A stretch of DNA of 64,000 bases from Paralichthys olivaceus (lineage: Eukaryota; Chordata; Actinopteri; Pleuronectiformes; Paralichthyidae). Where the stretch lies: positions 14,015,001-14,079,000 of the forward strand of contig NC_091112.1 of assembly GCF_024713975.1 (NCBI RefSeq). Direction: 5' to 3'. This document shows positions 1 to 12,849 of the stretch, piece after piece. Numbering within the stretch: position 1 is the stretch's first letter; each line of letters opens with the position of its first letter. The notes beneath the pieces are model-generated. The model worked only from the letters and a program-made list of their open reading frames with translations, had not been told where the DNA came from and searched no databases. The position numbers and the translations under genes were made by a program.

Positions 1-1970
1 CTACGAAAGGTCACCTCACAGGAAACATCTCATGTAGACACTTTTATCTGAATGGCATGAGAACATGTGACCTCTTTATATATGTGTCAGGAATATGACA
101 TAAAACTCACAAAACAATCCTCCTGCATTAATTACAAACTGTTTTTCACACTGTGAGCCAACAGGTCAGATTTCTTAATCACTTTTGTTCATGGAGGGAT
201 TTTTTGCTTTACGGCACAGAGCAGGAGGAGAGCGGTGTTCTCACAACACAGACTGTGCTAAATCTTACAGATAAACTCATAACATAACATGGTGGAAGGA
301 TCACATAATTACTTCCGACAAGATGGCTGATTTTAATGCTGCAAAATAAGAAATGAATATGCATGATGCAAGAATGTGTTTGTGACAGGAAGAAGCCATT
401 TTGGGGAAATAATATTTGCTTTCTTGCCGGGAGTTGGATATCTTGAAGATGGATACCACTCTAGCTAAGGTCAAAAGCTAGTTAGTTTTAGCTGAGTGTA
501 ACGACTGTTATCCTTCCTCCCAAGGTAACAAAATCCACCTCTAATGCTCCCTAATTAGTGGTTTTACAGTGTGTTATGTGCAGGACTGTTTCTCTGCCGA
601 GCACAGTGACTTCCATTGGCAATTTCATGGTGTCAAACTACTCCTTTAAGAATCATTAGCAATAATGCATTAAACCAACTGAATTATGTGGAACAGATTC
701 ATTTCTCTGTGTCAATATGGAATTGATATTGGTCATTTGAACTTCTGGCTCTGACCTCATCACTCCCTGCACACATACAAGCACAGCATCAGCTGCCGTG
801 TTGCCCCGCCTCCAAACCCACGTAGGAAAAGAAGATGGATGCAATCATAGCAGTCCACCTCGTGCAGCGACATTAGTTATGCAGCATGCAATAATTAAAG
901 TAAGGAGACAGCAGACAGTCTCCACTTGCAGATTGTTATGTTGCATTGGCAATGAGCAAAGCAGCTGGAAGTCGCACCAACGTGAAGAGTGGAAAAGGAG
1001 CTCCGAAATCTGAGTGTAGCTGAATGAGAAGTGTGTGAAAAAACTGAATGTGATAACTAATCACCTGTTCAAGAAAACTAAGCTGACTTTGTGTGCAGCC
1101 AGCGTTACAGGTAAATATGAATGAGCCGTGTGCAAGATGAATGTGAGGTTGACGACCCTTAAGTCAGAGATTGCATTACACTAATGGGACACCACTAAAA
1201 AAAACAACCAGGACGTGACTTGGAAATATGTACTCATTAACACTTAACCATGAATATTCATTTTGCACAAATTAACAAGATGAAAGCACAATGCATGTGG
1301 CGAACAACAACCAAAGGAAAAAAGTAAAAAAAACACAGCCACAGCGAGACTTCACAGGGGTTGAGAGCAGAAGCTGTTACTCGGCTCAGGAGAAGAACCA
1401 GGATGAGCAAACAAACAGCCACTCCTCCGCATGTTGGTAAACAGACAAAAAAACCAGAACAGACTTTAACCTGGACATGGACACGTCATGCAGGTGCGCC
1501 AGCAAACACTTGCCTGTGCTCCGCAGCATGTCAACAAAGAGACATCCTTCAGGAGGAGCCACAAGGTGAAGACAGCCGGACAGAAAAACACGGCCGCGTT
1601 GAACTGCAAGGTGAAGGCCAACAGCCGACAAACACGGGCTTACACAGGAGCAGCAGCAGTTTCTACTTTTTAAACAGCAGCTGAAGGCACTGACATGCGA
1701 CACAAGAATCAACTGGAGACAACGGCTGTGTCTGAAATCACCCACTTATTCATCCCTCAGTATGGAGGGACTTTCGTACACTGAGTATTTTCTCTTCATC
1801 AGTAATTACGTCATTGTCACGGACCATGTTTTAATTTAAAAATAAACTTATTTGCAGCAGTTTGTGCTGTGATGCTCTGCTCTCATTATATATTTTGCCG
1901 CCACAACTTAAAGATTTGTCTCGTGTCAGTTAAAACAATACATGAACTACTCCGTCAGGAATATACGTAC
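1..1970. other. Gene-free stretch, left edge
   Basis: I see no convincing gene here. Open frames are short, overlap on both strands and show no family motif. The last part (about 1725-1970) resembles the short AT-rich mobile remnants common in fish DNA, but I could not delimit ends. Confidence 0.5.
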
Positions 1971-1973
1971 ACT

Positions 1974-2220
1974 TAAAGGTTTAGTGTGTTAGATTTAGTG
2001 ATATCTAGTGGGGAATTTTCATGTTGCAGCTGGATACCCCTCACCTTAACCTCCACTTCCAATCATGAAAGAGAACCTGTGGTAGCTTTCAGTTGTCATA
2101 AAAACTCAAAAGATGTTTAGCTTGTCTAGTTTGGGCTACTGTAAAAAAACATTGCACTACTTTTCAGGATGCCCTGTAGGGAACAATGAATCAACTATAG
2201 TTTATACAGAAAAAAAAAAA
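1974..2220 (+). repeat. Dispersed fish repeat, 5' half (family A)
   Basis: The segment opens with TTAAAGGTTTAGTGTGTTAG and continues with a stretch containing CATAAAAACTCAAAAGATGT. The same internal stretch recurs at about 42730, and the inverse of the terminal motif closes that second copy near 42991. The two copies therefore look like the left and right halves of one non-autonomous DNA element with terminal inverted repeats. From memory this sequence type is abundant in percomorph genomes. The far end of this copy is uncertain. Confidence 0.65.
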
Positions 2221-2454
2221 ATCCCTAAGCATTTGGAGAGCACTACAAAATGGCTGTGTGATTAAAAGCTTGATTTGTGAGTGATTGTGAAAAGTCAACT
2301 TCTAATTAGCAGATAATCAGCAGCAAGTGCTAAAGAAGCTGCAGGTTGTTAAACCTTAAATATACATTTTATTACAGAGATAAGTCAAATTGTCTCTTTT
2401 AGAAAAGGCCCATAGGTTTCTATTAAACTAACTGATTAAACCAACCAACCTTAC

Positions 2455-2740
2455 ACACAGTTGCCAGTTTATTAGGAACACCCAGCTAAAATCAATGCAA
2501 TACAACCCTGTGATGAATCACAACTTCATTAAGGTTTCAATGGAGTGGCTGCAGTCTGGTGTGTTTTTATTATTTACCAGGCTTGACTCTGATATGAATG
2601 TTAAGGGCAGAATAATAAAAAACACCCCTCAAATTAAAAGGAACAGCTGTCAGTATTTTTTTTCATCATGCATAAACAGAGAAAAAACCATTGACAGGAA
2701 AGAGTTCAAAGTTCATGCAAAGCAGCATTAACAACATGCA
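2455..2740. repeat. Dispersed fish repeat fragment
   Basis: The start carries GCCAGTTTATTAGGAACACC, a phrase I recognise as part of a very common fish interspersed repeat. The remainder is AT-rich without a credible gene. The right boundary is a guess. Confidence 0.5.
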
Positions 2741-3485
2741 TGAAAACATAAATACCAGGTTATAAAGTTATTTACAAAGATATTTATCAATATTGATGTG
2801 ATCCACACAGGTCTGACACATGCTCCACAACTCAACTGCCCAGTTGGTTTGACTGAAAACAGAATTATATCATAAACCAGCAAGATGGAAAAACATGTTG
2901 TCTCCTTACCTTCATGATGTCCTTTCTTCCAATAGTAAATTCCTTTAGTCCTTGAGAAGCAATGGCAGTTCTTCCTGGTAGAGCAAATCAAATATTCCAA
3001 GTTGTGAGTACGTCACGTGGAGTTCACTGCAAGCTGTGATCAAAGATTAGCTCCACTGTCTGAAAGTTGCTTCAGCAGGAAATCTGAATTCTTTACGCTC
3101 AGTTTCATTTCTGCTTCGTTTGTCTCTGCCATGCTGTCTGATGAAGGTGCTGAGTCACTGATACAACCAGGAGGCCTGAACCCCTGGACTGAGATCAGGT
3201 GAACCCTGTTTGGCCCCGCCCACTTTTAATAGGAATCTAATTGGTTCATTCACCTGCTACTTCCTCAACAAACACAAGTGGTTGTGGTGGGTTTCAAGGC
3301 TGCGTTCAACACAGACAAAACGTTTGAGTAAACTCCATCATCATCATTTATTTCTACAGCTGCACATGCTTCTTATTTAATACACAGAATCCTCTTGGTG
3401 CCATATTGTTTTTTTTTTATATTTTGAAATTGTTCAATAAAATCATAAAAAGCTTTACCAGTGGTGAGTTGAACACTGTTGAGAT
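2741..3485. other. Gene-free stretch
   Basis: I see no gene. Short frames on both strands lack motifs. There is a T-rich run near 3410. Confidence 0.4.
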
Positions 3486-3735
3486 ATGCAACAGTTGCTG
3501 CTAGGGCAGTTAGGAAGGCCATTCTGTACTGTGGTCAGAGAGAGTTCAACACACTGCAAATTAAGAAAGCACATGCAAATAGAAAAAACACTGCAAGTTA
3601 AGAAAACAACTTCATCAAAAAGTTACAACACGTGCAAATACAGCAACATGCTGCAAATACCAAAAACGACACAGGAAATGTTTCCAGGGGACGCAAAAAG
3701 GTGATGAACCTGGTTGTAGTTCAATGCTTTGTGAA
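3486..3735. repeat. Dispersed repeat with internal ACTGCAAAT-like units
   Basis: Short related phrases recur (ACTGCAAATTAAG, ACTGCAAGTTAAG, CGTGCAAATACAGC, TGCTGCAAATAC), ending in AGGGGACGCAAAAAGGTGATG. I recognise this wording as a dispersed fish repeat. The 72-residue open frame across it is a by-product of the repeat and is not a gene. Confidence 0.6.
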
Positions 3736-3739
3736 TTCA

Positions 3740-6700
3740 TCAGTTTGCTACTCATTAGTGGTGATGGAAGATGTTTTCTTAATTTGAACGTGTTTTCTCA
3801 ATTTGATTTATATTTGGTGACATAGGTTTAAATATAATATATAGCATAAAAATTCAAAATAAATTTGATGTTATAGTCTCTGCCTTTGCAATCAGTAATA
3901 GCAGAGAGTATTCAAACCACATGAAAGAGTTATCCAAAAACCCATGAAATAAGTTCTGATTAAAAAATAATAGCTCATTCAGTAACTTATGTTTTAATAT
4001 AGATAAAATAAATATGTATTCTAACATTTTATAACAATAGCAGCTGCCAAATTTGCATCTGTTGTCTGTACTGTTTTTTCAATATGGCAGGGTTTATATA
4101 CACGTCACTGCTGACTGGGCAACACCTTTGACACACAATCCACATGAGACTAAACCGACCTCAAAGCCTGTTGCAAAAACAAACATGTTGTTTGTAGCAA
4201 AACGTTGCAAAACATTTTGCGAGTGAACGTGGCCCCAACCTTCTGTCCTGGTTATGAAGCTCTGACCTATGAATGAGCATTTTCTCTGCCTTAACACCCA
4301 TTTAATAAAAATCTAATTGGATAACACAATTTCTTCTTGTTTTTGGGCTGAATTTACAACAGCGACCCTGTCATTTCTAAAGCAAACTTGATGATAATGA
4401 GGCCTGAGTTTCCATTAAAGAATAATAATTATGATTTTAAAGTTGAAGAGTCATTGAGTGATTAAATATGACGTAAGAGTGCTGATAGATTTGGGCTTCT
4501 AATGTTGTACAGTTCAACAGCACCACAAGCTCGTCCAAGATTATAATGCTGCTGAAACACGTCTTTAGAACAGCTTCAACAAAAAGTGAAGCAGGGGTCA
4601 TGGCAGGATTGTTGCTTAGCTGGGTGAAACCTGAGTGTATAAAGAAGTTAGCTCCACCTGGACCAGCAGGAAATTTTAAATGCTGCAAACACTTTCAAGT
4701 ATCAAAGAGTGAGTACTTTTTGACACCTAAGCACATTTTACTATCATCTATACTTTTTACTACCTCTGAAAGACCCTGCACATCCTGCACTTCTGGCTGT
4801 TGGACGTCAGTGCAGGTTGAAGGTTGGGTGAAGCTACGCGAGCATGTCTCAAAGCTTTATGTAAAACACCCCTGAACCATGGGTGTGGAATTTTGGAATG
4901 CAAGATGTACCTTTTTCTAATGTTTGTTTTTCGCTGGTATATGGTATGTTTTTTACCAGAAGTCTTGCACTGCAGCATATAACAGAGAGGAGGATCTGTT
5001 AAAACATCGGGAAGCAGCTCACAGTCACTGCATCATCCTGCCTCTCAGCCCGGGACAATTTATGACCAGCCAACCCTGGGCAACAGAGGGGGGCACTCAG
5101 AGGTAAAGTGTCAGCACTGGCTAACAGCTGCGCACATATTTATCCAGCAGCGGCAAATTTATAGGGAGGGAGGCCTGTCACCAGATGTGACCCCATGGGA
5201 CGTGGCCTCAGCTGGGGAAGACAGAGAGGCGACAGCACAGGGCGGGTGGAGGGTGTAGCAGAGATAGGAGAAGTCCCATTGTATGCAAGAGGGAAGGATT
5301 AGAGGTCAAATGTCTGAAATGTGAGAAATATGCCCAGGCGTCTTTCTCTCATTCGCACATGCCGACACACAAATGCTCACAGTACAGCACAATCTCAACA
5401 CACTGGGGCCATCTCACTGCAGGGTCAGCCTGTGAAAAAGACCGGAGCCGAGGAGAAAAAAGCAATAAAAGATCCAGATAATGAATCCACGCAATGGAAT
5501 GATAAATGATTGCAATGAAATCAGAACTGGTTTAATGACAGCGTAATGAAGATGGGTGAAATTGAGGGTGTGAGGAGAAAAGTTAGAGAAAACATGAAAG
5601 TCAAAGCAGGAACAAAAGCACCAAATGTAATGACGGTGCCTGTAGGGAAAATCTATACAAGACGGAGTGAGGGAGAGATGGAATGTTAGTCCTCTCTGCT
5701 GCAATAAGCCTCCAGCCGCGAGGGTAAGAGGCAGAGAGGCCAGTATTCCTGACAGAGCCTTATCTCATCTTCAGCCTGGAATAAAACCCATTTTCCAGCC
5801 CCGAGACAATAAAACACAAGGTTACTGAACCTCGCACCCGTGACACCCCTATTTAGAGAGAGGCCTCGGCCCAACATAAAAATGCATAACACCATTGCTG
5901 CGCCGAGAGGCAGTGCATGACAACAGGGCTGAGCTTCCCATGTCTGTCTGTGTGTGTGTGTATGTATGCGTGCTTTCACCATACTCCCAAGTCATCACAT
6001 GTAGACAGTTGGTCAGGACTCCCAAAAAAATTTTTTTTTTAAACTGAAAAACAGAACAACATTAAAGTGTAGTTTGATGTAGTTTTGGGTGAGGTGTCTC
6101 TCCCTGGAAATTAAAAAGATGTCACACCACAGTGCTGGGAGGTGGGCTGACACACGCTATCTATGTTGTCTAGAACTACTTCTCCAGTGGCAGCACATGC
6201 TCTTGTGTGTAAAACATCGTATTAAGTAAACAGCTTCACGCTGCCAGAGGTTCCTGACAGCCAAGGCCACGGTGGTCCTGAGCCCTTTTAGCCGCTGTCA
6301 TAGATGACCCCCCCCCCCCACATAGGCCACGCTGTCTCCACCAGTGGTTGAAAAAGTGTGTGAGCTAAGGGGCAAGACAGAATAGGGGACGTCTCTGGAA
6401 AATATACCATGTGGTGGTTTAGCTGTTTATTTTCATGATATATTTGAAAGTGAGTGCAACTTTTCCGATCCCCACTCACGAGTGGTTGCCGGTAGTTGGG
6501 GGCTGCCCATCTTTGATTAGAGGATATTAGCTTTTTTAAATATATATAAATGTCATGACGTCCTAAACAGTCACATCATTCAGTTTACAGCTCAAAACAC
6601 TTGTTAGTGTACAGTATCTCTTTAAACAGTGACACAGAGCAGACAGACTCTATAGGCCGGGTAAAGTCTCGGGTTGTACTTCAGTGTTGTCATCTTCCTG

Positions 6701-8960
6701 CTGCATTAATATTTTTTATATTACAAATTTACGGACAAGTTATGAGTTAATTTATTTGCCTTGGTTATAAGCTTGAAGAGCAGCAGACCAGTGTTGTGCG
6801 GGGACCTGTGAATGTGCATGCATGCATTGAAACAACTGAATGCGCTTGCACATATGCAGCATGCATGTTTGTCTGTTTTCCCGTCGGATTTATCTTCTCA
6901 CACGGTGACGTGAATGTGACAAGTGGCCCCTCATCACCGCTAAGTGGATTGAGCTGTGTGATGGGCATATCGGGCGCCCTCAGGGGAGAAATGTCTCGCG
7001 ACTCATATAATGTGATTTTCCTCCATCGTAATGGGTGACAAGTGTTTCCTGTCTGTCCACCCACCACCCCGCCATCCATCCGAGAGCATCGCCTCCCTAA
7101 GCTTCGCCCGGGGGGGACATGGTAACAAATATGATAAGAAGATGGAGAGATCGACTGGAGAGGCGCGGGGAGGGGAGAAAAAAAGACAAGACATCTCGTT
7201 GCATCTGTTTGAGCCAGGAGAAGTTTCTTGTCTTATTTGCTCACAAAGAGGAGGCAGAAAAGAGAAATGTCTGCAGTGACAGGGAAACAGACTCGTGCGA
7301 AGGGAGACGCAAACACAGGGTGTCTTAGGCTAACATTCGCCTACAGCTAATGCTGGATTGAACTTTTTGTACATCACACACACACACACACACGCATTGC
7401 TCAAATGTGATGTGAATAAGAAGTAGCACACCACCATGTAGAAAACAAGCCTGCTCTCATTTTTTCATTGCTGCACTAATTAGGTCAATTAATTCAGTGC
7501 ATGTTTGGCATCATGGAGCAAACGGTGCAGTTTGCAGAACATTAACAGCAATGTCATGCTAATTGTGAGTTTGTTGCAAATTCTCGGCCCAGACACGACC
7601 ACTTGGCTCTGACCCGGGGCCAGCTTGGTCTCCTGAACGGCCTAACCTTTCTTTCTCATCAGAGGGAGACATGCAAAAAACTGGCCGAGCACCAGCCACC
7701 ACCCATTTAAGGGGACAGCCTCTCTTGCTCGCTCATTTAAATGAAATAGTGGTTCTGAGCCAGGCTCTGGCATTCACACACTCTTTTAATTGCTTGAAAC
7801 ACTATAAACCGAGAAGAAGAGCTATTTGTCTGGAAAGTGCGCTTATCTAATCTCTCTTGAACTATTTCGCTTGGAAACACATCTCTTGGAAAGCTGAGAC
7901 AATTAGCACCTCTTAGAACATGCTGGGGTAGTGTACATCTTTCAAACAGGCTTTTAGAGATGATGCGATCATTTGAGGGGTTTTTTTTGGAGTCAGAACT
8001 TGGCACTCCCTCATACAGATAGCGAGATCCTTCCCTTAGCTTCTGCGGAGGGAGATTACAATGGGAGCATCCTTTTCATTCAGGGACTACAAACATTGTT
8101 CCAGGCTGAATATCATTATATAGCTATTGTGATGGTCGTGTAGTCGCTCTTGAAAATACACGTTTAATATAATGGACAAACCTGCATGAGCCAGAAAAGC
8201 TGAATTGCAAGCAGATTTTCTTTTTCAATGCCAACCTGGTAATTGGTTTGGCCGTGCGTCAAAACTATCTCCAACATTTCATCATTTGACATGAAGGCTA
8301 CACTGCATCAAGTGATATTACAACTCAACAATAATGTAAAAACCACACAAGTGTAAGATTTGCCCAGAAGTGATGTTCAAAGGCTCCGGAAGCTGGGAAT
8401 TTACAGCTCTACCTAAAATCTAATTTGGTGTAAAAACATATATATATTCCAACATAGCTGTTTTCAGACTTGAACTCTGCACAATTGCATAACACAGAAA
8501 TCTGCAGAGCGCTCCAGTGAGAAGCGGCACAACAAGCAGGAGGCATGTAAATGTAATGTAAAGAGCAAATCACCATAGGCACTCAAATCTCGTTGTCTTT
8601 CCAAGTTGACATCTTCATTGGTGTCTTCTATAGTAATTTTCTGACACAACCAATGGAGGAGTCCTCAAAATTTGGGTCTGGACTTTCTCCAGGGTTTGCT
8701 TCTCACACGAACAGTGCAGTGGAAGATTCTCTGCTGAGACGCGTTCTCATCAGCAACAAATCCCTCAGAGGTGGTGCAGACAGGAACATATAATGTATTA
8801 TTTCCTGTCTGCTGCAGACATCATGTGTTTTTGTTTACAGTACATCAACACATATGCGTGTGGCGTTGCTTTGGTTCGATTTGTTTCTTATTAAGTATCA
8901 CATCTGTCGCATGTTAGAAACATCATCAGGCCCCTATTAGCTCATGGTGAATAATGCAGA
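3740..8960. other. Gene-free region with candidate conserved non-coding islands
   Basis: No reading frame here matches a family I know. The first 1 kb is AT-rich and featureless. GC-richer islands without long frames lie at about 4960-5260, 5690-5960, 6880-7260 and 7470-7720 and stand out from the AT-rich background. They could be regulatory elements, but conservation cannot be judged from one sequence. Low-complexity tracts include a C12 run at 6308-6319 and a CA run at about 7373-7393. Confidence 0.4.
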
Positions 8961-9169
8961 GGATCTCCTGCTGTGTTCTCACATCAGGCTCCTCTGGACC
9001 TTCTATGGACAAGGAGGCCAGACAGAAAAGGTTTGCAGAAACTCTATAGGCTCGCACTCAGAACATTAAGGTTGACACAAACAGGCCATGTGGAGAAAGT
9101 TCAAAGGATCTCCGGAGTTCAGTGCATTACAAAAGCAGCTTATGTGTATGACTATGTGAATCCTCAGAC

Positions 9170-9372
9170 ACCCCTCTCTTCTCTCCCCTCTTTGCCACCC
9201 ACCTCTCCTCTCTTCCCCATTTTTCTCCACTCATCCCTGGTCAAGGTAGATGGCCATTCTCGAGGTTTCTCCCAGTTTTTTCTCTCCACAGTTGCCAAAG
9301 AGCTCACTGGGTTTTGACCTTATGTCAAGTGCATTAAGATAATGTAGACTATGATTTGGTACTATACAAATA
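9170..9372 (+). repeat. Dispersed fish repeat fragment with pyrimidine-rich lead
   Basis: A CT-rich lead is followed by GAGGTTTCTCCCAGTTTTTT, then a CACAGTTGCCAAAGAGCTCACTGGGTT-like phrase, ending in GGTACTATACAAATAAA. I recognise this order (gagttttt, cagttgcc, gctcactggg, ctatataaataaa) as the 3' end of a very common fish interspersed element. The 114-residue frame over it is not a gene. Confidence 0.65.
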
Positions 9373-9822
9373 AAAGCCCCTCAGTGTCTCCATTCAGCTC
9401 ATGTCTTTTGTTTTTACTTCCTCATCATAACAGCCACCAAAAACTTGACTGTTGTTTTGGGATCCATTCTCTCATTATTGCCAACAGAAACAACACTCAT
9501 ACGCGTGATATATGTGCGCTTTCATTCTCTGGGTTCTGACACAGGAGCTCACAAAGCGCACTTGAAGGCAGCACCACCACAAGGCATTTTGCAGTGTGAA
9601 AAATAGCTACACTCAGCCAGCATTATTTGACAATGATGAAATGTGAGCCTTACATTTTCTTCCAGGTGTGTGAGACACTGTGCAAAAACTGTAACAGGGT
9701 GATGGAAGCTTAACTCCCCAGCATTAGGGAGTGAGCCCAACAACTCGGTGTGTTTCTCCGGTAGCGCACACGACTGAGTCCTTGTGTGCAATGTGTGCAT
9801 TTTGTATATAAAGTGTGCGACC

Positions 9823-9860
9823 GTGTGTGTGTGTGTGTGTTTGTGTTTGTGTGTGTGTGC
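9823..9860. repeat. GT microsatellite
   Basis: This is a GT dinucleotide run with one interruption near 9841. Confidence 0.9.
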
Positions 9861-9869
9861 GTACAGAAG

Positions 9870-12200
9870 CCCTTTATCAGATTCTGGCTGAGTGGAGCAC
9901 AAGGGGATCGATAGAGCTTTGGCTTGAAACAGCGAGACAGTATCTGGATCTCAGCCGACCCCCACCTTTCCTCTCATTGATCTTCATTACCTCCACAGAC
10001 TGGAGCTGGAGCAAGAAGGCGCTGGACGCAGTGGTCCATACACACAGGAACACACACTTCACACACTCGTATACACGTATGTACACAGACTGTACAGTCA
10101 CAGTAATCTCTCTGACTTTGTGGAGTCTTAAGTGAACTGTAGAAAGACGCGCAACCACTGACCTTTACAACCGAAATAGAAAGTGCACATTGGTAGCTAT
10201 GGCTACATATACTGTATATATAATAAGTGATAAATAATGTGGTGCAATATATAATACAAACAATTTATATAGTGTTATTACAAAACATTGCAAACAACAT
10301 TTTATTAATTTTTTAATTATATATTCAATTATTACAACTGATTGTCAGCTAATTGGAAGAGAAAAAGAGAATGTAAAAACAATATAGAAAGAAAATTATG
10401 AACATACAATTCCTCCACCCACACAGTCCAATCCAAACCTCATGTTACTCAACAAAAACTTCTCATTTAAACGTCTATAAAAGAACAATAACATTTTATC
10501 TTTCAAATCATTTCATGGCAATGATTTACATGTAGGATTAAATCGAATCAGCAGCTGCCTTCATAACGGCACTTACCTCATCATGAGCCTTTATCGATGC
10601 CATTGACATTTCATTTCACACTGAAACACTAAAAGAGGACTCCCAGTGGTTGATGCATAAACTATGAGGCGGGCGTTTATCTTACAATAATAGTTTTCTT
10701 GGCTGCAGTGAGGCCAGAGAAAAAAGTTCTCTTTTCTACTCTAAGAGCAAATGAGACACACTTTCACAACATGAAATCAAAATAGTGATATTATTTTACC
10801 CACAATCATGTCATATAATATTGTAATTTTTTTATTTCCAATTAGTGTAAAGCTGATTCCTGTTTTCTTTTTACCAACGCTTTTTGACTCTTTCACAACT
10901 TCTCCATACTTTCACCAATTTTAACCATTCAACTATCAAAACATTCAGGTCGGACATTCCTTTTTTTTTTGAACTCCTCATACTTTTTGAAATATGTATG
11001 TAAAACTGTGCTTTGACCTGCTCTGATCATTGATGAATCAAAGCTTTTCAACAGCTCAGCATTCACGCTGAGTACATTTTCTACTTCAACTTACTATTTT
11101 TACTTTCAGCTGCAGTAAAACCCTTCAGGCTAATTTATACGCAACGTTAGACAGACAGGAAAATGGACGGCACCCCCTTTCTGCATAGCTGGCAATGATT
11201 TCATTTGCATTTGAGGCACGTCTCTTACAGATGTGAACGAAACAGACCACATGGAGCAGTACTGCTGGAAATCGTGAAAACTCATGAAACTATGGGAATC
11301 TATTTGATATTTTTTCTCAACATGGCCATTTTTGCTTCTTTCTTAGGTATATAATCACAACCCCCACCACCATTTTCTGTCCATGTCTGTTGTTGTTGTT
11401 GGACAGTCTCGACTTTATTGTGGGACAAGGCTTCTTTTGAACTTCTTTTGAACCGTCTGAGACTTTCTTGTTCTTCACCTCTCCTGCTGCTCTCTCTTCT
11501 TCTGTCTGCTACACTCCTCCTCACTTCTGCCCTCTCCTCTTCTCCCTTCTCCTGCTCTTGTCATTGAGATGGATGCAATCAGGCATATAATGACCAAATC
11601 TCTGTTTTTCATATGATAATTACACCATAAACATATGTTTTATCAATTCAATCCATACAGTGACTGAACCAAGTTTGAACACACCAACCAATATCAAACA
11701 AAATCAAAAAATGAATGCACTATTCCAGCCCATAGGGGATAATTGTGCCATATTGGCTGACAACACCCAATACACCACTATTGGATGCTAGAAGCCAATA
11801 TTAAATGCAGCAGCAGATGCCCATCAATCTGCTCTCTATTGCCCGTTATTACTTACTGCTGTGTAATCAGTGGATTCTGTACTGTCTCTATCTTTTGTCA
11901 TCCATCTTTACAGCCTCATCCCTTCCTCCGTTGTGCTCTTCTTCCTCTGTGACTCATGTTGTAGCATTTTGTGCATAAACACTGCTTGTCTTTGTCTTTC
12001 CTGTATCTACCACAGCAACTGTCCTCTGTTAGTGTCCCCTCATGTCACAGCTTTCCATCCCCAAAATCTTCGACTGTATCTCATCTCCTTTCAATCTTCA
12101 GACCTATAAATGTCATCTTGTCAAAGGCTCAACACACATCTTTAATGGGATGCTCTTTGCCAAGGGGGTGATTACACAAAATACAGTAAAACAATGGGTT
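9870..12200. other. Gene-free AT-rich stretch
   Basis: I see no gene. The DNA is AT-rich with short pyrimidine-rich tracts (for example 11330-11560) that create frames of biased composition on both strands. Confidence 0.4.
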
Positions 12201-12204
12201 GATT

Positions 12205-12482
12205 ATCCATCCATTATCTGTACTGCTCATCCTGTTGACGGTCACGGAGGTGTGGGACTGTAGCCAATCACAGCTGACATAGCGCAAGAGAAGGGGACAA
12301 GGTGAATGAGTCACCAGCGTATCATCGGGCCAACATCCAGAGACTCACAATCAATCACGCTCATATTCACACCCACTAGTCTCTAATTAACCTTGTCTTT
12401 GTGTGAGGAAGCTGAAGAAAACACAGAGAAAAACCAGTGCAAGCACATGGAGAACATGCAAACTCTCCACAGAAAGACCCAG
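12205..12482 (+). repeat. Degenerate ubiquitous fish repeat
   Basis: The phrases appear in a characteristic order: CCATCCATTATCTGTACTGC, GTGGGACTGTAGCCAATCAC, CACGCTCATATTCACACC, CTCTAATTAACCTTGTC and GAGAACATGCAAACTCTCCAC. Together they match a well-known interspersed repeat found in very many fish genomes. It is not coding. Confidence 0.75.
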
Positions 12483-12849
12483 ACATCAGCATCATCACCA
12501 TCTTCATCATAGTAAATTAAGATAAGCAGCCTATATGTTTGTGGGAATGTGAAACATGTAACTTACTAAACTTACGAAACTACCTGATAGCTAGCTGAGT
12601 GGAATACATGTTTAAATCAACCAGCATGTATATAATTCATAACATAATCTTCATGGGAAATATATAATGGGTCAAAGACGTATCCACTGGATTCTATGAA
12701 GGCAAAGAAAGGTCATCCCACTTTCTTCCTATGAGTTTCAAAGAAAACGTGAGTGAAGCAGATATATGACTCACTTCTCTCACTAATCATAGGGCTATAC
12801 ACATACATATAAGGTTAGAACTATTCTGGGTGGTAATCTCCACCCCCAC

